In this document: in pieces, positions 1 through 5,786 of the stretch
How positions within the stretch are numbered: position 1 is the stretch's first letter
Layout of the letters: every line of letters starts with the position of its first letter
DNA from: CAHJXF01 sp038240015
GTDB lineage: Bacteria > Pseudomonadota > Gammaproteobacteria > Burkholderiales > Burkholderiaceae_D
Assembly (NCBI GenBank): GCA_038240015.1
Contig: JBBSEF010000109.1
Coordinates: 1 to 7,988 of the forward strand
Reading direction: 5' to 3'
DNA: 7,988 nt
Position numbers and translations under genes: made by a program
The notes under the pieces: model-generated
Told to the model about the DNA's origin: nothing
Seen by the model: the letters and a program-made list of their open reading frames with translations, nothing else
Database searches by the model: none

Positions 1-177
1 GACGTCGATGAAATGGTATTCGCGGCCGTCGGCTTCGCCCGCACGCGCCGCGCGCGTCGTGCACGAGATCGACAGCTTGATGGTGGAGTCGGCGGCGAGC
101 AACGCGTTCACGAGCGTTGATTTGCCCGCACCCGACGGCGCCGCGACGATAAGGAGATTGCCTTGATGCGAAGTCAT
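1..177 (-). CDS. gmk: Guanylate kinase, N-terminal part (runs off left edge)
   Basis: Guanylate kinase phosphorylates GMP to GDP with ATP in the cytosol and is essential for GTP and dGTP supply. Only the first 59 residues lie in the window; the frame is open to base 1. The P-loop APSGAGKST is at residues 13-21. The start of the GMP-binding region follows, with SCTTR at 38-42, an Arg at 45 and DGREYHF at 50-56, as is usual for Gmk. The ATG at 177 is preceded by GGTGG about 5 nt upstream, a modest ribosome site. The start lies 22 nt after the vapC stop with no visible terminator or strong promoter between them, so it is probably co-transcribed with vapBC and perhaps yicC. rpoZ and spoT commonly follow gmk in related genomes, but that is outside the window. 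The identification is firm. Confidence 0.96.
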   Translation of the reverse strand, partial: MTSHQGNLLIVAAPSGAGKSTLVNALLAADSTIKLSISCTTRAARAGEADGREYHFIDV

Positions 178-199
178 GGGGGCCACCATCATTCCAGGT

Positions 200-610
200 T
201 CAATGCCGCTGAGACCAGTTCTCGAAGTTGAGGCCGGCGACGCGCGAGAAGTGGCGTGCGTTGTTGGTCACCAGCACTGCACCGGTCGCCACCGCGTGCC
301 CGGCGATCATCGCGTCCATGCTGCCGATCGGCGTCCCCGTCTTGTGCAGCTTGGCAGCGATGAAAGCAAAGTGCGTCGCTGCGGCTTCGTCCCACGGCAA
401 GCACCGCACGCGGATCAGAAACTGGTCCATCACCTGTGCGAGCCGGTGCGCACCGTCCTTGAGATGGATGCCGTAGAGCAGCTCGCCTCGCGTCACGGCT
501 GAGATGCACACCTGTTTGGGCGGTATCGCGGCGACGCGTGCATCCAGGGTTGGCGTCCTGCCCCGAATGAGATAGCTCGCGGTGTCGGTGTCGAGCATGT
601 ACAGCGGCAT
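200..610 (-). CDS. vapC: VapC-type PIN-domain toxin ribonuclease
   Basis: This is the toxin of a type II toxin-antitoxin pair. PIN-domain VapC proteins are Mg-dependent endoribonucleases, and members of the FitB/VapC4-5-like branch often cut initiator tRNA or other tRNAs. The 136-residue product spans a full PIN domain. The acidic metal-binding residues are in place: Asp7 in LDTDT, Glu43 in TRGELLYG, Asp99 in GSMDAMIAGHA, and the TNN at 115-117 where the fourth polar residue usually lies. Nothing looks truncated, so it should be active. The start is uncertain. ATG at 610 gives the usual MPLYMLDTDT beginning. A GTG at 625 has an AGG 7 nt upstream and would add five residues. ATG at 598 is also possible. 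The gene begins 23 nt after the vapB stop and ends 22 nt before gmk. The actual RNA target cannot be read from sequence. Confidence 0.93.
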   Translation of the reverse strand: MPLYMLDTDTASYLIRGRTPTLDARVAAIPPKQVCISAVTRGELLYGIHLKDGAHRLAQVMDQFLIRVRCLPWDEAAATHFAFIAAKLHKTGTPIGSMDAMIAGHAVATGAVLVTNNARHFSRVAGLNFENWSQRH

Positions 611-633
611 GATCTGTAGTCGCACTGCGCAAC

Positions 634-891
634 CTAGAAAAGTTCACGTGGCTTCAACGGTTCATTCAGGACGCGATCGCCCATGAAGTCGGCGCTCTCT
701 CCGGCCTGATCGCGAAGCGCGAAGAACGCGGCCCACGCCTTTTTGAGCGGCTTGGTCGACAGGACCACATCGCCGGTGACGACGTCTCGGCGGATATACA
801 CCTCCTGCGAGCCGTCGAACCGGAACTCGGCGGGCAGACGTACAGCCTGACTGCCACCGTTGACAAACAGCTTTGCGGTTTTGTAGGGCAT
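634..891 (-). CDS. vapB: VapB-type antitoxin (AbrB-like)
   Basis: The 85-residue antitoxin should bind and neutralise the adjacent VapC and repress its own promoter. Residues about 5-47 form an AbrB-type swapped-hairpin DNA-binding domain: TAKLFVNGGSQAVRLPAEFRF is the family hallmark (SQAVRLP at 14-20), followed by EVYIRRD and a short beta turn. The C-terminal part (about 50-85) carries the aromatic and acidic toxin-binding tail, with W53, FF at 56-57, SADFM near 66-70 and a terminal RELF, resembling the ends of MvpA/VapB proteins. The ATG at 891 has a good AAGGA ribosome site 7 nt upstream. A promoter and inverted-repeat operator lie directly upstream, which fits autoregulation. The order antitoxin then toxin is standard. 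Confidence 0.94.
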   Translation of the reverse strand: MPYKTAKLFVNGGSQAVRLPAEFRFDGSQEVYIRRDVVTGDVVLSTKPLKKAWAAFFALRDQAGESADFMGDRVLNEPLKPRELF

Positions 892-898
892 GGCGCGT

Positions 899-903
899 TC
901 CTT
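899..903 (-). promoter_or_regulatory. Ribosome binding site of vapB
   Basis: On the minus strand this reads AAGGA, 7 nt before the vapB ATG at 891. It is one of the few clear Shine-Dalgarno sequences in the window and fixes the vapB start. Strong antitoxin translation relative to the toxin, which has no comparable site, is the usual arrangement for such pairs. Confidence 0.75.
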
Positions 904-905
904 CG

Positions 906-925
906 TATATACACGGAAGTATATA
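906..925. promoter_or_regulatory. Probable VapB/VapBC operator (inverted repeat)
   Basis: A perfect 7-bp inverted repeat, TATATAC and GTATATA, is separated by 6 nt (ACGGAA). It is strikingly AT-rich in otherwise GC-rich DNA. It covers the predicted -10 box and the expected transcription start of vapBC, where autorepression by an AbrB-type VapB or the VapBC complex would be expected. The arms also read as a direct repeat of GTATATA with 14-nt spacing. That it is the binding site is inferred from position and symmetry. Confidence 0.6.
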
Positions 926-946
926 TTCTGATGATTGCGCTGTCGA
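918..946 (-). promoter_or_regulatory. Predicted sigma-70 promoter of vapBC
   Basis: On the minus strand the -35 box TCGACA (941-946) and the -10 box TATACT (918-923) each match consensus at 5 of 6 positions, with an ideal 17-nt spacer. Transcription would begin near base 911, about 20 nt before the vapB start codon. It lies in the short gap after yicC, so vapBC, and possibly gmk behind it, can be expressed independently of yicC. The -10 box sits inside the inverted repeat at 906-925. Confidence 0.6.
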
Positions 947-951
947 GTACG

Positions 952-1884
952 TTACTCGAGGTTCTGCACCTGCTCGCGAATCTGTTCGATCGCCAGCTTG
1001 AGCTCGACGGCCGCATCGGCGAGCTCGGCCGCTGCCGATTTCGATCCGAGCGTATTCGCCTCGCGATTCATCTCCTGCATCATGAAGTCGAGGCGCTTGC
1101 CGACAGCTCCACCGCGCTCGAGGATCGCGCGGACCTCGGACAAATGCCCCGCCAGCCGGGCGAGTTCTTCGGATACGTCGATGCGCGTTCCGTAAAGCGT
1201 GATCTCCTGACGGATGCGATCGAGAGCTTCGGTGCGTGAGACCGACGGCAACGGGGCTGCCGCTTCCTTCGCCACCGCGCTCGTATCGAACACCACGCCC
1301 AGCGCGGCGGCCAACCGCTGCTCGAGTTTTTGTTGGTGTGCCTCGACCAGCTTCGGAACAAGCGGCTGCAGGCCCGTTGAGATCGTCTGCATCGCCGCGA
1401 CCCGCTCGACGATGACAGCCGCGAGGCGCTCTCCTTCGCGTGCCCGAGCCAGTGCGAGCTGTGCGATCGCGTCGGCCGCGAGGGTCCGGGTCAGCGAGAT
1501 CGTTTCATCGAGATCGATCTCGGCGCTCTCCAGGACACCTGGCCAGCGAAGGACCTCGTCGACCGACAGCGGCCTTGCATCAGGCAGGCGCGAACGCACG
1601 CTGCGTTCGAGCGCATCGAGCTGCGCCAGCATGGTCTCGACCGCGGCCATGCCCTTGCTGCTTGCCGTGCTGCGATGGATATAGAAGCGCACGTCGAGCT
1701 TGCCGCGCGAGATGCGCGCGGCGAGTGCTTCGCGCAACACCGTCTCGCCGGCGCGCAACTCGTCGCTGATGCGAAACTGCAAGTCGAGATAGCGCGAATT
1801 GACGCTTCGGATCTCGAGGACGATGGCGCCGATCCGGTGATCGAGACGGGCCAGCGCAAAGCCGGTCATGCTGGAGACGGTCAT
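952..1884 (-). CDS. yicC: YicC family endoribonuclease
   Basis: The YicC family (YicC_N plus DUF1732) comprises cytosolic endoribonucleases implicated in small-RNA turnover in E. coli and Bacillus. The 310-residue product is somewhat longer than E. coli YicC (about 287). It opens with the typical SMTGFA at 5-10, then EIRSVNSRYLDL near 25-36 and RGKLDVRFYIHR near 59-70. The C-terminal domain has the most conserved block, KRLDFMMQEMNREANTLGSK, from residue 263, and ends in the characteristic VELKLAIEQIREQVQNLE. The start at 1884 places SMTGFA where other members have it; an internal ATG at residue 6 is possible but less likely. No Shine-Dalgarno is evident. It is the first gene of the minus-strand block, divergent from the kinase. 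The gene normally next to it, gmk, is displaced here by vapBC. Confidence 0.95.
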   Translation of the reverse strand: MTVSSMTGFALARLDHRIGAIVLEIRSVNSRYLDLQFRISDELRAGETVLREALAARISRGKLDVRFYIHRSTASSKGMAAVETMLAQLDALERSVRSRLPDARPLSVDEVLRWPGVLESAEIDLDETISLTRTLAADAIAQLALARAREGERLAAVIVERVAAMQTISTGLQPLVPKLVEAHQQKLEQRLAAALGVVFDTSAVAKEAAAPLPSVSRTEALDRIRQEITLYGTRIDVSEELARLAGHLSEVRAILERGGAVGKRLDFMMQEMNREANTLGSKSAAAELADAAVELKLAIEQIREQVQNLE

Positions 1885-2133
1885 CTAATTGATATCTTAT
1901 GCAAGAGTGCGAGGCAGGTTCGCAGGTTCGCAGGAGGACTACAGGCGCGGGAGCGGACCAGGGCTTCCTTTACAAGCAGACGCGAAATGAACAAAATGCC
2001 GCTGCCCTGCGATGCAATCGGGTCAACCGCGCTTGCGCTCGATGGTTGCCGAACATCTTTTCCTGCGACGACTTCGGGTCGTTCGTTCCCACATTTCCAC
2101 GCGGATGATCCACGCTCGCAGTCGCTGATTCGT
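1885..2133. other. Divergent intergenic region between yicC and the kinase
   Basis: These 249 nt separate the two divergent starts and should hold both promoters. An AT-rich stretch at 1885-1903 abuts the yicC start; on the minus strand it contains TAAGAT (1894-1899), a possible -10 box that would give a very short leader, but no convincing -35 matches it. No confident promoter was found for the kinase. An 8-bp tandem repeat lies at 1914-1937. The kinase frame stays open through this region, but composition and homologue lengths argue against it being coding. Confidence 0.5.
1914..1937. repeat. 8-bp tandem repeat in divergent promoter region
   Basis: Two perfect copies of GCAGGTTC are followed by a third diverged copy GCAGGAGG. 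The repeat lies 30 nt upstream of yicC. It may be simple slippage or, less likely, an activator site set. Confidence 0.6.
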
Positions 2134-3150
2134 ATGGCTTCTCAATCCAATGCGGCGCTGCCTGAAGGCTATGAAGTCGAGGGCTACCGCATTGTAAAGA
2201 AGATATCCAGCGGCGGCTTCTCGATCGTCTATCTGGCGCGCGACGAGTTCGATCGGCCCGTCGCGATCAAGGAATATCTGCCGAGTTCGCTCGCGCTTCG
2301 ACGCGCCGGCGAGTTGGTCCCCACCATCGTCGACTCCAATCTGGCGACCTTTCGCATCGGGCTCAAGTGCTTCTTCGAAGAAGGCCGGGCGCTTGCGCGC
2401 ATCCTGCATCCAAACGTGGTGCGCGTCGTCAATTTCTTTCGCGCCAATGAAACCGTATACATGGTGATGCTGTACGAGCAGGGCCGCACTCTGCAGGAGC
2501 AGATCCTCAAGTATCGGGATCGCGGCGAAAAGAAGTTGCTGGGTGAACGCTTCATCCGTCTGGTCTTCACGCAGGTGATGAACGGCTTGCGCGAAGTCCA
2601 CACCAACAAGCTGCTGCACCTCGACCTCAAGCCGGCCAATCTCTATCTGCGCCGCGATGCGTCGCCGATCCTGCTGGACTTCGGCGCTGCGCGGCGCACG
2701 CTAACGACCGACAATGACAAGCTCTATCCGATGTACACGCCGGGTTTTGCCGCACCCGAGCTCTGCGAGAAGGCGGGTCAGCTCGGACCCTGGACCGACA
2801 TCTACGGTATCGGCGCCTCGATCTTCGCGTCGATGTCGGGTCACGCACCGCAGCCCGCGGATGCCCGACTGCTCAACGACAAGATGGGTCCCAAGATTCG
2901 CGAGCTGTCGCACAGCTATTCGAAGGAGCTGCTCGGTGTCGTCGAGTGGTGTTTGAAGCTCGATGTGCTCGAGCGGCCGCAAAGCGTCTTCGCCTTGCAG
3001 AAGGCCTTGCTCGATCGCGTGCCGACGCCGGAAAAGAAAACGCTGCGAGATCGCGCGCTCGAAGGTCTGCGCTCGCTCAAACCGCGCGGACTCGGACTGG
3101 GCGATTCGGGCCGCGCCTCGACCATTTCGTTGTACACGCGACAAAGCTGA
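2134..3150 (+). CDS. Serine/threonine protein kinase (soluble, non-RD)
   Basis: This Hanks-type kinase transfers phosphate from ATP to Ser/Thr of protein targets. With ATG at 2134 it has 338 residues and one kinase domain (about 18-300). Visible elements are the glycine loop SSGGFSIVYLA (25-35), AIKEYLP with Lys46, Glu83 for the Lys-Glu bridge, catalytic loop HLDLKPAN with Asp164 and Asn169, DFG at 182-184, and TPGFAAPEL and TDIYGIG further on. HLD replaces HRD, so it is a non-RD kinase, and activation-loop phosphorylation may not be its switch. No membrane segment or PASTA domain is present, so it should be cytosolic. The short Ser/Thr-rich tail ends ASTISLYTRQS. An upstream in-frame ATG at 1987 would add 49 residues of low-complexity sequence; 2134 is preferred because homologues begin just before EGYxIV. 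The PP2C phosphatase follows 41 nt later. Substrates are unknown. Confidence 0.92.
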   Translation: MASQSNAALPEGYEVEGYRIVKKISSGGFSIVYLARDEFDRPVAIKEYLPSSLALRRAGELVPTIVDSNLATFRIGLKCFFEEGRALARILHPNVVRVVNFFRANETVYMVMLYEQGRTLQEQILKYRDRGEKKLLGERFIRLVFTQVMNGLREVHTNKLLHLDLKPANLYLRRDASPILLDFGAARRTLTTDNDKLYPMYTPGFAAPELCEKAGQLGPWTDIYGIGASIFASMSGHAPQPADARLLNDKMGPKIRELSHSYSKELLGVVEWCLKLDVLERPQSVFALQKALLDRVPTPEKKTLRDRALEGLRSLKPRGLGLGDSGRASTISLYTRQS

Positions 3151-3191
3151 TCGTGGCTACGTCTATCCATTGCTATCCATCGCGGTGAATT

Positions 3192-4121
3192 ATGCGTTTT
3201 TCGATCTATCAGGAAAGCAAGAAGGGCGGTCGCAAGTCCAATCAGGACCGCATGGGCTACTGCTTCACGCGGGAGGCGCTGCTGATGATCGTCGCCGACG
3301 GCATGGGCGGTCATCTGCAAGGCGACATGGCGGCGCAGATCGCCGTGCAGACGGTAGGCGCGTTGTTCCAGCAGCAAGCCACGCCGATGCTGAAGAGTCC
3401 GCAGCGTTTTCTGGAGGCCAGCCTGCTCGACGCGCATCAGCAGATCCTTCATTACCGCACGGCCAACAAGCTGTCCGAGTCGCCTCGTACCACGGTCGTC
3501 GCGTGCCTGATCCAGAACGGAGCGGCCTATTGGGCGCACGTCGGCGACTCGCGGCTTTACTGGATACGTGCGGGCGAGATCATCGCGCAGACGCGCGATC
3601 ATTCGAAGATCCAGAGCATGATTCTTCAGGGACTCGCGTCGCCGGCCGACATCGACAGCCATCCCGATCGCAACAAGCTTTTCAACTGCCTCGGCTCGCC
3701 CGAATTGCCGACCGTCGAGCTGTCCAGAAAGATGACGTTGCAACCTGGCGATTCATTGTTCCTGTGCACCGACGGCTTGTGGTCCGCGGTCGCGGATCAG
3801 GCGATCGCCTCGACCTTCGCCGACAACACGGTGATGCGCGCGATTCCCGACCTGATCTATCTCGCGCTGATGGAGGCGGGCGACGCAGCCGACAACGTGA
3901 CCGGCATGGCGATGAGTTGGGAAGGCGCGGATTTGAGCGAGGACCAAGCCATCTCGACCATCTCGATGCCGCTTGGCGCGATCACGACCACCATCAATCA
4001 CCTGAGGCCGAGCCAGTTGGAAGTCCAGCATTCGCCGATGACCGACAGCGAGATCGAACGCGCGATCGACGAGATCCGCGCGTCGATACGGAAATCGAAC
4101 AAGCTGATGCCCAAAGTCTGA
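3192..4121 (+). CDS. PP2C-family protein serine/threonine phosphatase
   Basis: This metal-dependent (Mg/Mn) phosphatase most likely reverses the action of the kinase just upstream. The 309-residue protein has the full PP2C motif set: RKSNQDR (14-20), VADGMGGH (34-41), RTTVVACL (99-106), HVGDSRLYWIR (116-126), TRDHS (134-138), CTDGLW with Asp194 (192-197) and DNVT with Asp234 (234-237). All the expected metal-binding Asp residues are present, so it should be active. Residues about 241-309 form a tail beyond the core that is rich in Ser/Thr (STISMPLGAITTTI) and then charged helix-like sequence. No signal peptide or membrane segment is visible, so it is cytosolic. The ATG has GGTGA 3 nt upstream, a rather close spacing. 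Its TGA stop lies 7 nt before rph, so the three genes are very probably one operon. Confidence 0.95.
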   Translation: MRFSIYQESKKGGRKSNQDRMGYCFTREALLMIVADGMGGHLQGDMAAQIAVQTVGALFQQQATPMLKSPQRFLEASLLDAHQQILHYRTANKLSESPRTTVVACLIQNGAAYWAHVGDSRLYWIRAGEIIAQTRDHSKIQSMILQGLASPADIDSHPDRNKLFNCLGSPELPTVELSRKMTLQPGDSLFLCTDGLWSAVADQAIASTFADNTVMRAIPDLIYLALMEAGDAADNVTGMAMSWEGADLSEDQAISTISMPLGAITTTINHLRPSQLEVQHSPMTDSEIERAIDEIRASIRKSNKLMPKV

Positions 4122-4128
4122 TGCGCCC

Positions 4129-4854
4129 ATGACGATCGCTCGACTCGATGGCCGTGCGGCCGATGCGTTGCGTCCCGTGCGCATCACGCGCCAGTACACC
4201 CGCTATGCCGAAGGATCGGTGCTGGTGGAGTTCGGCCACACGCGCGTGCTCTGCACGGCCAGCGTCGAAGAACGCGTGCCTTCCTTCTTGAAGGGCAAGG
4301 GACAGGGATGGCTCACGGCCGAATACGGCATGCTGCCGCGTGCGACGCATACCCGCGGCGATCGCGAAGCCGCGCGCGGGAAACAATCGGGTCGCACGCA
4401 GGAGATTCAGCGTCTGATCGGCCGCGCCATGCGCAGCGTCTTCGATCTCGATGCACTCGGCGAACGCACCGTCACGCTCGACTGCGATGTGCTGCAAGCC
4501 GATGGCGGAACGCGTACGGCGAGCATCACCGGCGCGTTCGTTGCCGCTCACGATGCAGTCTCGTCCTTGCTCGCTCGCGGCGTGATCGCAAATAACCCAG
4601 TGCGCGATTTCGTCGCGGCGGTCTCGGCCGGGTTGAAAGGCGGCGTCGGGTTGCTCGACCTCGATTATGTCGAGGATTCTTCGTGCGATACCGACATGAA
4701 CGTCGTCATGACCGGATCGGGCGGCATCGTCGAAATCCAGGGGACGGCCGAGGGCGAACCGTTCACGCGCGAACAGCTCGACACGTTGATAGACCTCGCC
4801 AGACAGGGCATCGCCTTGTTGATCGAAACCCAACGTCAAGCGCTCGGCTCATGA
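4129..4854 (+). CDS. rph: Ribonuclease PH
   Basis: RNase PH is a phosphate-dependent 3'-5' exoribonuclease that trims tRNA 3' ends and degrades structured RNA; it works as a hexameric ring in the cytosol. The 241-residue length is normal. Highly conserved blocks are present throughout: RPVRITRQYTRYAEGSVLVE near the N terminus, GQGWLTAEYGMLPRATHTR (about 60-78), GRTQEIQRLIGRA, CDVLQADGGTRTASITGA, CDTDMNVVMT carrying the catalytic Asp residues, and EIQGTAEGEPFTREQL. The start at 4129 matches the family N terminus and lies 7 nt after the phosphatase stop. In related genomes rdgB often follows; here the next gene is a DUF1295 membrane protein after a 94-nt gap, so the usual neighbourhood ends here. 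Confidence 0.97.
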   Translation: MTIARLDGRAADALRPVRITRQYTRYAEGSVLVEFGHTRVLCTASVEERVPSFLKGKGQGWLTAEYGMLPRATHTRGDREAARGKQSGRTQEIQRLIGRAMRSVFDLDALGERTVTLDCDVLQADGGTRTASITGAFVAAHDAVSSLLARGVIANNPVRDFVAAVSAGLKGGVGLLDLDYVEDSSCDTDMNVVMTGSGGIVEIQGTAEGEPFTREQLDTLIDLARQGIALLIETQRQALGS

Positions 4855-4948
4855 CGCGCGCGTGTGACCCGATTCCGTCGGGCCTCCGCATACGCAAGTC
4901 CAGCGTACCAGTCCACCACTCGATGATGTCGATGCGCACCGACTTGCC

Positions 4949-5758
4949 ATGCACGCCGGCTTGATTTACGCCTCGGGCATCGCGTGCGTGGCGCTCGCGC
5001 TCGCGCTCGTGTGGGTCTTTCAATTGCGCAGCCACAACGCCAATCTGGTCGACCCGGTCTGGTCGTGGAGCCTCGGCGCGCTAGGAGTCTTCTTCGCTGC
5101 ATTCGGTAGCGCGCCGCCGGCGTTGCGCGCGATGCTCGCGGTGCTTGCGGGATTGTGGGGACTGCGCCTGGGAACGCATCTGTTGATCCGCAATCACGGC
5201 AAGCCCGAAGATGGCCGGTACGCGCGCTTTCGCGCGCAGTGGGGCGCACATGCAGACCGCAACCTCTTCTGGTTCTTTCAGTTCCAGACGATTTTCGCGG
5301 CGCTGTTGTCGCTACCTTTCGTGGTCGTCGCATGGCGCGACGATCTTCCTCCGTCGTGGGCGATCGCCGGCGCCGTGATCGTGTGGGTCGTCTCGGTCGC
5401 GGGCGAGGCCGCGGCCGATGCGCAACTGGCTCGCTTCAAGAAGGATGGAAACAAACAGGGCCGCGTCTGCTGCGAAGGATTGTGGCGCTACTCGCGCCAT
5501 CCGAATTATTTTTTCGAGTGTCTGCACTGGCTTACCTATCTGCTGCTCGCTATCGGCAGCCCGTGGTGGTGGGTGGGTCTGATCGCGCCCGCGGTGATGG
5601 CCTTTCTGCTGCTGCGTCTTTCAGGCATCCCGATCACCGAAGCCCATCTCGCAAGGAGCCGTCCCGAATACGCGGACTACATGCGCACGACCAGCGCATT
5701 CATTCCGTGGCCTCCTGAATGGACAAAGAAGCGGGAACAGACCAACGTGAACCGATGA
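4949..5758 (+). CDS. DUF1295 (steroid 5-alpha-reductase-like) membrane protein
   Basis: This is a 269-residue multi-pass inner-membrane protein of the DUF1295 family, related to steroid 5-alpha reductases and ICMT-type membrane enzymes. Hydrophobic segments lie at about 4-26, 37-53, 60-80, 107-129, 134-154 and 190-225. The signature GLWRYSRHPNYFFE at 177-190 is the likely cofactor-binding motif (NADPH in steroid reductases, SAM in ICMT). A further conserved region, SGIPITEAHLARSRPEYADY, is near 225-244. The reaction is not established; pairing with a CFA-superfamily methyltransferase suggests reduction or modification of membrane fatty acids. The start at 4949 gives a normal N-terminal helix but lacks a Shine-Dalgarno; TTG at 4961 is an alternative. 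The 94 nt before it hold no convincing promoter. Its stop overlaps an ATG in the 14-bp repeat that links it to the next gene. Confidence 0.92.
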   Translation: MHAGLIYASGIACVALALALVWVFQLRSHNANLVDPVWSWSLGALGVFFAAFGSAPPALRAMLAVLAGLWGLRLGTHLLIRNHGKPEDGRYARFRAQWGAHADRNLFWFFQFQTIFAALLSLPFVVVAWRDDLPPSWAIAGAVIVWVVSVAGEAAADAQLARFKKDGNKQGRVCCEGLWRYSRHPNYFFECLHWLTYLLLAIGSPWWWVGLIAPAVMAFLLLRLSGIPITEAHLARSRPEYADYMRTTSAFIPWPPEWTKKREQTNVNR

Positions 5759-5785
5759 ACGTGAACCGATGAACGCGAAGCTATG
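5744..5785 (+). repeat. 14-bp tandem repeat at a gene junction
   Basis: The unit AACGTGAACCGATG occurs perfectly at 5744-5757 and 5758-5771, then with three mismatches as AACGCGAAGCTATG at 5772-5785. A further partial unit, AACGTGATCG, opens the methyltransferase gene at 5786. The array covers the last codons and stop of the DUF1295 gene and the start codon of the methyltransferase. As 14 is not a multiple of three, each copy changes reading frame while regenerating an ATGA overlap. Confidence 0.9.
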
Positions 5786-5786
5786 A
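5755..5786 (+). promoter_or_regulatory. Stop/start ladder: two 5-codon mini-ORFs coupling adjacent genes
   Basis: The DUF1295 stop (TGA 5756-5758) overlaps an ATG at 5755. That ATG opens a mini-ORF, MNVNR, ending in TGA at 5770-5772, which overlaps an ATG at 5769. The second mini-ORF, MNAKL, ends in TGA at 5784-5786, which overlaps the methyltransferase ATG at 5783. There are thus three ATGA junctions 14 nt apart in successive frames, directly readable in the sequence. The likely consequence, by inference, is stepwise termination-reinitiation, which would lower or buffer methyltransferase translation relative to DUF1295. No strong Shine-Dalgarno is seen before 5783, consistent with coupling. 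The peptides themselves are probably without function. Confidence 0.6.

Noticed and set aside
1899..2108. Possible 69-codon gene in the yicC-kinase gap
   Set aside because: Arg/Cys-rich product with no family resemblance, no ribosome site, and overlapping a promoter region.
1675..2133. Long in-frame N-terminal extension of the kinase (open back to 1675)
   Set aside because: It runs antisense through the yicC 5' end and intergenic DNA; GC-rich DNA keeps frames open. The residues are low-complexity and homologues start just before EGYxIV, so 2134 was chosen.
3163..3180. Repeated CTATCCAT before the phosphatase start
   Set aside because: Two copies of an 8-mer 10 nt apart, with no symmetry and no promoter context; likely chance.
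2916..3743. 275-codon antisense open frame over kinase and phosphatase
   Set aside because: Shadow of two firmly identified genes; no recognisable domain.
4868..4882. Hairpin CCCGA-TTCCG-TCGGG after rph
   Set aside because: Only 5 bp and no following T-run; too weak to call a terminator.
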